Shown one piece after another: positions 1 to 11,986 of a DNA stretch of 64,000 bases; within the stretch, counting starts at the first letter, position 1; each line of letters starts with the position of its first letter. The stretch covers positions 32,020,744-32,084,743 of the forward strand of contig JALJCS010000004.1 of the NCBI GenBank assembly GCA_023055355.1, in the 5' to 3' direction. The stretch comes from Agelaius tricolor (lineage: Eukaryota; Chordata; Aves; Passeriformes; Icteridae). A program made the translations under genes and the position numbers. The notes under the pieces were generated by a model. It saw nothing but the letters and a program-made list of their open reading frames with translations. It was not told the origin of the DNA and searched no databases.

Positions 1-1723
1 GGAAGCATGCCTGGGTCACAGTCAAAAGCTTTCATTTGCAAAACAAGGTCACCCAGACACTTGAATTGTGACAGACACTTGAATTAAGAAAAGCTTTTTT
101 TTCCATCAGTTCAACATCAGGCTGACATTTTGATGGATCCTCCTTAATCTTTTTCACATTTTCTTTCACTAAATGCAGCAGCATCATCATAGCCTAGCAG
201 TTTCTTCATTTCTGGGAGGAGAGGGAGGATGGGAATTATGGGAGGAGGGAAAGATGGGATTGGGGGCTGGGAAGTTGTCTCCATATTTTCAAAAGTTGAA
301 AGAATCTCTGGAGAGCTCCCAGATTGCCTGTATACTTCTTTATGTTCAGCATGTCGGACACCTGTTTTCAATTGCATCGACAGATCAGAAGATCCTCCTC
401 CTTGGAGTCTGTGAGCCTAGCTGTAGCATATAAAACATTCCATGCATATGGCTGTCATTTCAGTTTTCTTTGCAAATGATTTCTGTTCTGTATGTAGGTG
501 AGAGGCTTGTTTGAGGCCTGCTTACATCATACCTATGGAACTTGATCCCCACTGTAGGAAATGCATACAGAGGGCATTTGTTTAAATTTTTGGTCAGTGG
601 GGGTCATTCTCATTGTAAATGGATTTTCACTCATAAACTATGTGAGATTAGTTTAAGTTCTCACTGGAGACCCCAGCTTTACAGAAATCGTGCCACATGA
701 AAGCAAGATGACTTCTCATTTGAGCTTGTCACTGTGCAACTTCCAGATGCCGGCACATCGGCCAGCAGCTTTTGCACAACTGTCTGTCACAGCTGCAGCA
801 AGCAGGACTGGGGAAATTCCACATTACAAGGAGCTGTGATACACCCATTCCTGGGAAATAGCTGTTTCAAAGAAAAAGTGGGATCACCAGAAGGAAATAG
901 ACCCTTCTTCTCACATGAAGGTGATCTTATTGCTCCTTATTTTGTAAATCCTAATGTCAGAAACCTGGAGATGGAGCCGTGCTGTTGGGTTAAAACCTGA
1001 GTACAATTTTGAACATCCACATTTGTGGGATTCTAGAGGCTAGTGATTGATCAAGTTCATCACTGAGATACAGTTTGGGAATGGAGGTCAGTGAGCTAAA
1101 GGAGGTGGAAGGGAAAGCAGTAGGAGAAAAGGTCTTTGAGGGATGGGTAAATGATGAGTTAAACAGGTTGTTCATTCACAAAAATATCACAATAAACAAT
1201 GAATTTGACTGAGGAAACATCTCCTTTTTCCCCAAGGAAGTACATAAGATGAAAAAGTGACCCAAGAAGTTGTGTGTGGCTCAGTGAGCGAAGAAGCATC
1301 ACTTTCTTCCTCATGTGTCCATGGACACTGCAGCTGCCCAGCAGCAGCACCTTTCAGTGGCACCCCAGGACCCTCAGGGAAAGACTGCTGCCATGGTACC
1401 TTCAGGCCACAGCTGGAAGAGGCTGTACCATGCACTGAAGTCTCCTCATGGATCTCAGAGGTCTCATGTCACAAGCAGGTGCCTCCAAGGCAGACAAGCT
1501 ACAGCCCTGTGATGGTGTCCAGACACCAAGCACCTGAACTGCCTTCTTGTAAAGGCAACTAAAGACTGTTGGAGGCCCAAGCTGGCAGGGACAGTGAGGG
1601 GGTGTAGAATCCCAGAAGATAAGGGGCTAATGTGTCTGCCTGAAATGCTGATAGCAGGATGGCTGTGGAGCCAACCAGGGATGGTTGGATGGTTGGTAAC
1701 AATAAACTGTGAGAAAGAATAGT
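1..1723. other. Intergenic, no gene recognised
   Basis: Unique-looking DNA of average composition. Short open frames (up to about 100 codons, for example near 1257-1562) show no known domains, start context or codon pattern suggesting a gene. Confidence 0.7.
55..85. repeat. 13-base direct repeat
   Basis: AGACACTTGAATT occurs at 55-67 and 73-85, an adjacent near-tandem duplication with a 5-base spacer. Minor. Confidence 0.8.
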
Positions 1724-1950
1724 ATCCTTTTTCTTTTTCCTTCCTTCCTTCCTTCCTTCCTTCCTTCCTTCCTTCCTTCCTTCCTTCCTTCCTTCCTTCC
1801 TTCTTTCCCTTTTCTTTCTCTCTCTTTCTTTCTTTCTTTCTTTCTCTTTCTTTCTCTCTCTTGCTCTCTTCCTTTTTCAGTCTCTTGCTCTCTCACTCTC
1901 TTGCTTTCTTTCTCTCTTGCTCTTTCATTTTTTAATTGCTCTTTTCCTTT
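1724..1950. repeat. Long polypyrimidine microsatellite: (TTCC)n then (CTTT)/(CTCT)n
   Basis: Sixteen TTCC units run from 1737 to 1800, followed by CTTT, CTCT and TTGCTCTC mixtures to about 1950. The plus strand is nearly pure pyrimidine for over 200 bases, so the tract could form triplex (H-)DNA. The Lys/Glu/Arg-rich open frame on the minus strand and the Ser/Phe/Leu-rich one on the plus strand are products of the repeat, not genes. Confidence 0.95.
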
Positions 1951-4900
1951 GTCTCATCCTTTTCAACCCACCCCTTCATCCAAAGTCCACTGCTTTGTGC
2001 TTATATAGTAGGTTAGGGACAAACTAATTTCCATGCCAACTGTGTCTTTACTAATAAAACTTGGTGATTTTTGGTGGGCTCTTTTCGACCACAAGCATTT
2101 ACAAATTTTGGGTGCTGCCACCCTCCTAAGGGTGAAACACCACAGAGGGTGCACAGAAAAAAAAAAACAGGCCAGGAGGAAGAAGTACAAGCAAATCCAG
2201 ATGTCGTACTCCAAAATGGTCAGAACAGAAGGCCAGCTCAGTGGCTTTCTCCAGGAGACAGGTGGCCTCCCACTACCTGCCCTAAGCTTGCCACTCATAC
2301 CAGGACCCCAGGGTTACTCAGGGTCCCAGGCCTCCACATAGTGGAGGAGAAATGTACCACAGGTACGGGGGTTCCCATTTGCACATGGGGGAGAGGGCAA
2401 GGGCCACTCTCGGGGTGCTCAGGGAGTTTTGGTTTATAGCATCAAACCATCCTTGACACGTACATTCCTCTGGACAAAGGCTTTCACACTTGAGACCCCC
2501 AGTGTTTTCCTTCCTATTATCATGATTACAGAGCATGTAATCCCTTTTCTCCTCTTTTTTTTTCCTTCATTTGATCTGTCATCAAGGAGCTGTTTTCTTT
2601 GCTCCCCTGGCCACTCTGCCCCTCCCAGCCCCGGCCATCTCTGGGAAACACACGCAGGCACACATGGCCTTTACTATAAGGGATCCCTCAAAGAAAGGGA
2701 GAAAAAAAAAGATCAAAAAGTCACAAGTATAGCAGATGTCAAGTAGTCCCTCAAGACCTCTACTTAACCCCTTCCTCAGCTTTGCTGGACGAGAAATCAA
2801 TCAGTAGGAATAGCAAAGGTTTTCTAAAACTTTACTGTGTTTTATTATAAATCAGGGGTCAGTTTATTTATCCAAATGCCTTGCCCAACTGCAGGAAGCA
2901 TTTAATGAACTGTCTTAAAACCCTGACTATGAACACACTTTCTACTAATTGGAGTTGTTTACGACTTTATGTAATAAAGTTTGACATTGCAAACTGTGAA
3001 CACTTTTTACAGTACTTCCTTCTCTTTCTACCCCTGAAATGTCATCTAAAACCAGGTGTATAAAATGTCTGTGCAGCAGTTAAGCAATCAATGCCTCTTA
3101 TCTAAATGACAGAGATGTATGGGGCATTTAAATCCTAATGATTATAAATGGGGGAGAAAATAAGCGTGGAGGAACTTTTCCATCTTTTTTCTCTAAGTAC
3201 AGTATGCCTTGCAAATTTATCATATTCTCCACATGCCACCTTAGGATTGCCTACAACTCCTTACAAAATGAAAAATTGCAAACTGTTTTGCAGAGGGGAA
3301 AATAACTTCTCAAATTGCAGCTTTGTCTGCAGTTTGAGGAACACTGCCCGAGTTAAAACTGAAAAAAAAATAGTAATAAAAACCAGTAAGCCATCCTGAA
3401 AAGGTAGAAAACTTTGAACAGTTTGTTGGAACAAGCTATTGAAAAAATTATTTCCCTGTGAGCACAGTGGGTTTTCAAAGTCTACTGAAGACTGGAGAGG
3501 AGAAGGGAACTGTTCTACCTGTGTGTTTTATTCTGGGTCAGTTTTGGTTTACAGCTGCTGGTTCCAGTTCTGCATTCAGTTCTATCCTGGCAGACCTTTT
3601 CACCTAGGCAGAGATCCTGTGAGAGCTTTTCATCTTTGCACAAGACATAACTCCCCCAGTTAGATCAGATTGCAGGATCAGGGCCTGAGCATGAATACAT
3701 CCAGTCCTCGCAGGAAATGCTTGACTCAGCCAAAGAGGTGTAACTCAAGAAAAAGCACTCTACTTCGTGTGGAAAAAACAACTTCACCGAATATATTAAT
3801 CTCTTTCATTCTATCACTGCAACCAGCATCTGCAAGAAAAAATGACATTTGCTCCTTCTCTGACATACCAGCCCTCTTCCAGGATCATCCTGGAAGAATA
3901 AAATTACAACCAAATCCTGCACAGGTACAGAGGTCTGTAATTATGTCTCTTCATGCATGACTGGCATCTTGATTTTGTATGATGCAGTTTGATCTTTATC
4001 TGCCTGATTACAGGCACAATGAGAACAAGAGCATGACCTTCATCTCTACTTGTCCGCCCCCAGCAGACTGGGGATTTTCAGCCCTTGGTCTGGCTTATCA
4101 TTGGTGATCTAGCCACTTTCCAAGACAAAACAATGGAAATTTGTCCAGGAGTGCCCAGGAGCTGCAGCACACATACACTTTATCTTTCCATGCATCAGAG
4201 CCTTATGCCCTTGGAGGACCTCAGCCTCACCAACACACACAAACACATGCACAGCAGGCTCATTGACAGATCTATCTCCAGCAGGTCAGCATAAGGCAAA
4301 GCCTCTTCCCTTAGATTTTTCTTCATAACTGATGCCCTCCCCTAAACTCCACTTGTCTGCTGGCTGAGAACAATGAATTTCACACATTGTACTGGGAGAC
4401 ATATCCAGACAGAGAACTGAGGGTGGAAACCTAGAATGTGTGAGCTAGCAAGGATTAGATCCAGCATCATGGACCCAAAACATAAGAGGACACAGGGTGG
4501 CATGCAAAATGGCATGCCAATCTCAACACACAAAATCTTGAGCTGCAGTTGGTGGTCACAAGGCAAAAGGACACACCAGGCTCAAGGGTACATAGAATGA
4601 TGCATGCCTCTGCAAACACTCAACTTTCCATGAGCTCTGGGCCAGGGTTGACAATTCTGGAAACTCTAGTTATAAATGTGTCTGTGGATCTTAGCAGGGT
4701 CACTGGATTTTCAAACCAGTCTGAGCAGGATGGATAGATGTCTGGCATCAAATTATCCTAGGTCTTAAGCATAATTTGACTTCCTGCATCTGAAAATTCA
4801 GAAGTATCTCTTTATCTCCTGAGGTCTCTAAATACCTTTGAAAATCTGGCAATTAACATCTGGGATCTGTGGAACAGTGAGTCCCATTACTGAGAACATT

Positions 4901-6938
4901 CAAAAGGCTTCTAGTTAAGACAAGCAGGGCCAAATCTGGTTTTCTGTATTTGTTTTTCTGGTTAGTTTTTTGTTTTTTATTTTTTTCCTAAAGACATCTG
5001 CAACATAGCTGGGATTCTCAATGCAATGCTTATGCAGCATTATGTATTGTTCACTTAGCTCCTGTAGCTAAGGAGTACTTTTCTGTGTCATTTATAGATA
5101 AATTACCATCAAGTCAAGTCAGTGTTTCTTTTTTCTTGATTTCTAAAGAGAATAAAAATTTAGTGCAGGTGCAATTAATCTTTTTTTTATAAAAAACAGT
5201 TTTCTTCCACTATAGCATAAGGGGGGAAAAAGAGAAATAGTTTTCTCTAATGCTACAGGATTTTTCTCTTTAATCAAAAGCATTTGATGGCTGAACATTA
5301 ATAACATGTTTGTCAGTAACAGTAGTCTGGTTCAAACACCATTCTTTGAACTAGAGTATCATATTTGGGTACATTGCAAGTCCACAGTGATTTTTACACA
5401 GCGTTTTATTTTACCTTTTCCTTGTGTCAAGAGATTCAAGTTACATGTGAACTGACAGACAGATGCAATAGATCCTCTGCAGAGAATAATGGTAGGCAAT
5501 GGGTTTTGTAACTTTTCAAAGTAGACTGCCATATTTCAAGTGCCTAACCTGGTGATGAATCTGCTATCATTTACCATTAAATGCTTTGGTCTCTGCTTTC
5601 AGATATGCTTTGTGTTTCAGCCTTGTCATGAAATACAAAGAATGACCAGTTTTGCTTTTATTAAAATCCATGCCAAAACTATAACAAATTCCAGGACAAG
5701 CAGGACAAAACCCAAAATAAAGCTGTGAAATTATGTCATATGACAACCTAGCTATAATGTGGAAGAGATATGATTGTCATGAAGATCTTCCACAGCCATC
5801 AAAGTCTGGAAGAATCTCTAATAGATTATGTCTGGCATTTGAATGGAAACAAATAAATATTTAACAGTTTAAGAAAAAGTAGGTGTTCATGACAGACTCA
5901 GATAAGGTATCAATCTTTGGTCTTTGAAATAAAGGAGTTATTCTTCATTGCCAGGAGAATATTTTTTTTAATTTTTAAAAAACAGTTAAGATGGTGGCAA
6001 ATTTTACAAATATTTGAAAGAGTTTGAGATCGTTTTGGTTTGTCTAATGTCTCTGATACTGGCATATACAATGCAGAGAAATGACAGATTGATGGTCACC
6101 ACAAATACCAAAGACTATCACCTGCTGGCCCAAATATGGCATACCCTTATGGTGTCAGATTCTACTTGTGTTTTTTATTATGGTTTACTTAAAAAGGTCA
6201 GAGTAGACTGGGAATCCCAATGAAATTCAATCTCTCCATTTAACAAGGAATCTAGTAAGATGCCTTGAATAGGATAGGAAAACTGTACTTTGAGGACTGG
6301 AGTAATCCCAAAGGAGTCTTATTCTGGCCATAGATGAAATAAACTGACCTGATATTTTATTCATAGTCAAGCAATATTTTACTTCTTATTTTTAATTAAA
6401 TTTTTATTTTAAAGAGTTTCTATGTATAGACATAGGATTTGTGAGAGATACCACATAGTAGTAGGAGTAATGTTTTATACACAGATATAATACAACAAAA
6501 TATACCTGTCCAAACTCAGGAAAGCAGAAACCTTGAACAAAAAATGCACTTCTACAAGTAGCGATTTATTTGCCTGCATATCTCCTCTGTGAGGTATATG
6601 AGGAACAAGGGAATATGATCTCATTGAAGAAAGAATGGTTTCCTCATCCAGATTCCCATCAGCACACAAACCATAACCTCACATTTCAGAATATTAGATT
6701 CAGTCCCACAGAACAATATGCCACACAATAGTTCTTTGTCACCTCCTCTTTACCACTATGCCAAGAAGCTGTCCCATTTACCACTGTGACAAGATAATAG
6801 CTTCATACACTCTTCTCCTACTTCTGATGGAGATGTTTGCCTTCAAAACCAGTTGACTTTTTAGTGTATGCATGAAAATATCTGAAGAAAATCAGAATGT
6901 AAGATAAATATCTCCCATATTTTAAATACCACTTCAAC

Positions 6939-7016
6939 TGGGGGGGGGGAAAACCCCACAACTCAAAAAAAAAAAACCAAAAAACCCAAAAAAACAACCC
7001 CAAAAACCCCCAAAAG
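6939..7016. repeat. Low-complexity G run and A/C-rich tract
   Basis: A run of nine G followed by AAAACCCC and then alternating A-runs and C-runs up to CCAAAAAACCC-type units. It resembles decayed simple repeat; no transposon was recognised around it. Confidence 0.8.
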
Positions 7017-8114
7017 CATAGGTTTGGTTTTCAGTGTGCTTGCTTTCCTTCGCCTGGGACAATGTCACTTTCAAGACTGGAGAGAGGACTTCTTTCACAG
7101 ACTATCTTTGCAGCCAAGAATCAGTCCTCAGCACCCGTTTATGTTTGACTCTAGTGAATGCAGCTAGTCCCCCTGCTGTCCTAACCACCAAAAGTGCATG
7201 CAGTTTCTTCCAAAGACAATAGTCAGGTACAATTTGCTGGGAAGTAGAGCCATGCCTGCTGACAAAATCAAGGCAGCACTGACAAATAAGGCCGTTTTTA
7301 GAGTTACACACGAGATTTCACCTTTCAGCGCACTCAGCAACAGAAAACAGAACCACTAGAAACGTACATGCAATAAAAGGTAATATGTTCTTACGGCATC
7401 CATCATTTCAGACAGGAAACTGACAAAATCCATATCCCTTCTTCATTCTCTTTTCTGCTCTCTACTATCAGTCATTCCCTTCAACCACAGGTGAAAACCC
7501 TTGAAGTGTTCTTGAATTATTTGTTAGCATGTGATGCTAACATCATGTTTTCAGGTGAAATGGTTTCTGAGAAGCAGCTTCTGAAAGATCAGGCAGCCTT
7601 TTATCCTCTGTGAGAGCCTCTCAGGAAGGTATTCCTCCGCCATGTCCCTACATTAATGTCAATGGGATGATTGGAGGAGTGAGGTTAGGAGATACTTCAG
7701 ACCATTCTCCTTGGCTGACATATTTCAAAGCAGTCCCAGACACCGACTGCAGCATCAGGGTTGTCTACTTGGAAATGTAATTTAGGGAATTATAACCAGG
7801 CCCTTGATTCAGCTTGCTGAAATCTGGCAACAGGTAGCAATCCAGTCTAGTGTGTGGTGAAAACAAAGGTCTTTAGAAGCAGAAGCAAGCAGCAGCTCAT
7901 TTGCCAAAATAATTTTCTGATGGGTCAGATAGAATACTTTAGTCAGCTGCCTTTTAAATTAGTTCAACTTTTAGCTCTACTTTTGCCCTTCTTTTGGGTT
8001 CAGGTCCTACATCTGTTCCCAGACAAGTCAGTAGGAAAATGGACCCTGCCATGCATTGCAGTACCATTGCACATCCTAGGCTGTCTCCCAGTGGAAAGAG
8101 TTAATCATCTATGG

Positions 8115-8229
8115 GTGAACAGCAAGAGCCTCTGAGCTAAATGGTCTGTGGTGGTAATCAAGTCTCCTGAGAAGAGTGGTGAACAGCAAGAGCCTCTGAG
8201 ACTTGATGGTAATCAAGTCTCCTGAGAAG
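8115..8229. repeat. Local tandem duplication of about 64 bases
   Basis: Both copies begin GTGAACAGCAAGAGCCTCTG (8115 and 8179) and end TAATCAAGTCTCCTGAGAAG. The second copy is about 13 bases shorter through a deletion in the middle. The match outside that gap is almost perfect, indicating a recent duplication. Confidence 0.9.
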
Positions 8230-10584
8230 TCATTGGCATTTAAGTCTTCAGAAAACTTTACAAGCAAATTTTGAGCTTTGGCTAAAGAAAAATAATCTCT
8301 GAACTGTAGCATAAATACCTGCCACAAGAAACCCAGTCTAGTCTTATTTTTGTCATAAAAGTATCCTGTCTTATGATAATAGGATAACAAAACCATCTTC
8401 ATGAGGCTGAAGAGTAGACTTCACTAGTAAGAAAAATAATCATTTTTTTTCTGATTAAAACCTAAAGAATTACAGAAAACATATTTAAACATTCATTCCT
8501 TTTTCTCAGCACAGGATAATATTCATCATAACTTTTTAAAAATCTTTTTAAATTGTAAGCAGAACTTAATTTCAGCCTTGAGAAATCCGATGGAATTTTC
8601 TCAGATTATCAATGAAAGTGTTGTCAGAAATAGAGTGAAGAATGAGACATATCCAACTCCACCAAAAGACCTTCCACTAGGCTTATGAATTTAGATGTAG
8701 CACCTGACAGTGGATTAACAGTGCTGGAAAGCATCTACTTTCAAAGCAGGAAACATGGTGCTTTTCTATTAGTCTTGGCCCTACCTTGGACCTTCGTCTG
8801 GAGCTTACTGAACCAGCTGCAGGGGGAAGTGCATAAATCTGTGCCTGGGTATTTAATCCTGACCCTCCTGGGGCTGCCTCAGACACACCAATTACTGCTA
8901 ACTCTGCATGGACACTGACACCTGTTCATTGGAAACTAGAGTGATGTAACCAAACCCATTTTTGCTCAGATTGTGAAGACTGTTGGTGCTGCTAACTGAG
9001 ACCTGAAAAACTTACTTTTTTATAACTGCCTCTTTTACAATTGTTTTTGAGTTTCTTTTGGTTGAGATAATTTTTGGTCATCATTACACCACCTTAAAAA
9101 TCTTACAATCCGAGGTGCACATAGTAATAGCCATAAATCCCAAAACACTGTTTTCAAAGTTACAAAGGACAATGTACATGTGACAAAGTAGTATCTATGC
9201 CATACTGAGGTTGCTTTCTCTTTGTCTGCACCTAGGACTGGACATGGAGTTAGGAACAGGTTCATTGTAGCTGATACATGAAATTCAAATGAGAATACTG
9301 AAGGAAAAAAATCTAAAGTTTAAACCATAATCACACCAGCTCTTGGACATGAAATATAATGTATTCAGCAGCTGCACGTTCTTCAGATTGCACCAAAACA
9401 GCTGCAAAATTATTGTGTGCCTCAGTAAAAGTGAAATCCAAAAACAGAGCAGTCTGCATCTTAACCATAATGTACACAGGCCACCACATATGCTACAACA
9501 GTACCTTTCATCAGCAGCCAGCTATAAGAATCAACTGCTTCCTAGAAGAGCTCTGGACACATTTTAAACACAGAAAAAATGCTATTTTCAAGACTTATAA
9601 TCAAGTGTATGACAAAACTATAGGCCTGTACATTACCAAACTGTATAAAAATGACTGACTTCTGCAGCAAGCAAATTCCACAGGACCCAGCTCTTCTTTA
9701 GGTGGAAGAACAAAGGATACAGCTGTTCCAAGGGTAGTGCTTCAGCAGACTTCTCTCCATGCAGCAAGGAAGTCTAGATCTGACTAGAGTGTTTATATTA
9801 CTTATACCAAACTGCTAAATCTAAGCAAAGCTGGCACTCCTTTAATTCACAAGAATAACACTACAGAGAAGAGTAGAAATCACAAAGGGAATGGGTCCCT
9901 GTAACTCTGCAGAGGGAAATACATAAATAAAAGACAAAGGATGTAATTATGGGCTAGCAAGAATCTGTCGACAAACTTAAATGAGGCAAGGATTTGCAAG
10001 TATACAATTCTATAATTTTACTTTTTATTGGAATAAGCAGATACTAGAGGCTTCCTTGTCTGATTCACAAGTATATCATACCAGCAGGGGGAAAAGAGCA
10101 TATAGGTTAGTGTCCCTACATAGAAGATAAATAAGCATAACATTCTGTATAAAAACCCTTAACTCATGATATTCAGACTTCCACAAGAATACATCAAACT
10201 GGAAAACCATAGGTTCTCCACATGAACAAAAAATGGACCTGTGAAGGAAAATGTGGAGACAGATAAGGTAAGCTATAGATGGAGACAGTGAGAATATAGA
10301 GCAGCAATGACAGGTATTGTCTGACATTGGAAAGATCTCTACCATCACAAACTGCCTCTTTTTCACAGAACAGTTATTCAGACTGCTGGCCAGTGGCAAT
10401 AGCCTTTGCTGGTCACAGACAGAAAGGATGAAACCACTCAGCAGTGCAGGAACCAAGGCAAGGGAAGATGCCTTTTACCTGAGGACAGTTTGTGCAGTGC
10501 AGCAGAGAAGGGCTCTATCCACATTCCATCTTTACCCCACTGCAGACATTTAAGGGCCAAGATATTTCAGAAGAAATATCAGAC

Positions 10585-11068
10585 TGTCACAGTTTAGTAA
10601 CAGTGCTCCCCAATTTAGTACTTCCATTGAAAAGAACACCAAAAACCATTACTCTCACTGCTCCAGTGGGAGATACAAAAAGTGAATGATTTGATTATGG
10701 GTTCAGATAAGAACAATTTACTGGAAACAGCAATGAGATGAAAACCCAAACAGTAACAGCAACAACAGTAATAATAACAGTGTACAATGGAAAAAGTGAT
10801 TTGCATCACCAACCTGAGACAATGGATAAGGGTGGATGGACCCTATGCCCACCACATTTCCTCACAACCAGAAACCACACACATCTTCTTCTCCAAAGTG
10901 AGAATTCCTCAGTTCCACACACACCCACACACACATCTAACCCTCGTCCCCCCACCAGTGATGTGCGTGGTATAGAATAATGATGTAGACAGACCTATGC
11001 AGCTCCAGGATCCACCCCCTCACAGCTAATGTGGAAAAATTAACTCTGTTCTGGCCAAAACGAGGACA
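10585..11068 (-). mobile_element. Solo LTR, ERVL-like family, copy A
   Basis: Plus strand runs from TGTCACAGTTTAG to AAAACGAGGACA; on the minus strand this is TGTCCTCGTTTTGGCC... to ...CTAAACTGTGACA, the same ends as the LTR at 49036-49612. It is flanked by a perfect 5-base target duplication, CAGAC (10580-10584 and 11069-11073). At 484 bases it is complete but diverged, the most decayed of the three copies. No internal retroviral sequence is attached, so it is a solo LTR left by recombination. Family name is inferred from LTR ends and duplication length. Confidence 0.85.
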
Positions 11069-11097
11069 CAGACAGAGACAAACAAATATCTAGAGCC

Positions 11098-11986
11098 AGG
11101 CAATGGATGAGGGGATTGTTTCATTAGTAAATTTGCAGATGACACTAAGCTGGGATCATGTGTCAATCTGTTAGAAGGTAGGAGGGCTCTGCAGAGAGAC
11201 CTGGAAATGTTGGATGGATGGGCAGAGTCCAATAAGATGATGTTTAACAAGTCCAAGTGCCATTTTGGCCACAATAACCCCCTGCAGTGTTACAGGCTGG
11301 GGACGGTGTGGCTGGAAAGGGACCTGGGGGTACTGGTGACAACTGAGTGGACATGAGCCAGCAGTGTGCCCTGGTGGCCAAGAAGGCCAAGGGCATCCTG
11401 GCCTGTGTCAGGAGCAGTGTGGCCAGCAGGAGCAGGGAGGTCATTCTCCCCTGTACTCAGCTCTGGTGAGGCCACACCTCGAGTGCTGTGTCCAGTTCTG
11501 GGCCCTCAGTTTGGGAAGGACCTTGAGACGCTGGAGCGTGTCCAGAGGAGGCAACGAGGCTGGAGAGGGGCTGGGAACACAAACCCTGTGAGGAACAACT
11601 GAGGGAGCCGGGGGTGTTTAGCCTGGAGAAAAGGAGACTCAGGGGTGACCTCATCACTCTCTGCAACTCCCTGAAAGGTGGCTGTAGTCAGGTGGGGTTT
11701 GATCTCTTTCTCCAGGGAACAACTGACAGAACCAGAGGTCACAGTCTCAAGCTGCACCAAGGGAGATACAGGTTGGATATTAGGAAAAAGTTTTTCACTG
11801 AAAGGGTGATAAAGTACTGGAATGGCCTGCCCATGGAGGTGGTGGAGTCACCATCTCTGGATGTGTTTAAAAAAAGACTGGATATGACACTCAATGCCAT
11901 GGTTCAATTGAGGTGTTAGGGCATGGGTTGGACTCGATGATCATGAAGGTCTCTTCCACACTAGTGGTTCTGTGTGATTCTGTGTG
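11098..11986 (+). mobile_element. CR1 LINE, 5'-truncated 3' end
   Basis: About 890 bases matching the 3' part of a chicken-repeat-1 non-LTR retrotransposon in sense orientation: the stretch encoding the late reverse transcriptase and C-terminal part (GCAGATGACACTAAG, TAGCCTGGAGAAAAGGAGAC, GGAGGTGGTGGAGTCACC), then GGACTCGATGATCATGAAGGTC and the terminal repeats ATTCTGTGTGATTCTGTG. The only long in-frame piece (11614-11919) covers the end of the element's ORF2; frameshifts and stops break the rest. It starts about 25 bases after the solo LTR at 10585-11068. Confidence 0.95.

Larger units (their letters stand above)
1951..10579. other. Intergenic desert, left part
   Basis: AT-leaning unique DNA apart from the low-complexity tract near 6.95 kb and the tandem duplication near 8.1 kb. 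The longest open frames are about 120 codons and carry no recognisable motif. Confidence 0.7.

Noticed and set aside
1627..2008. Lys/Glu/Arg-rich and Ser/Leu/Phe-rich open frames
   Set aside because: Direct translations of the TTCC/CTTT microsatellite.
11614..11919. 101-codon frame as an independent gene
   Set aside because: It is the C-terminal part of the CR1 ORF2 in a 5'-truncated, dead element.
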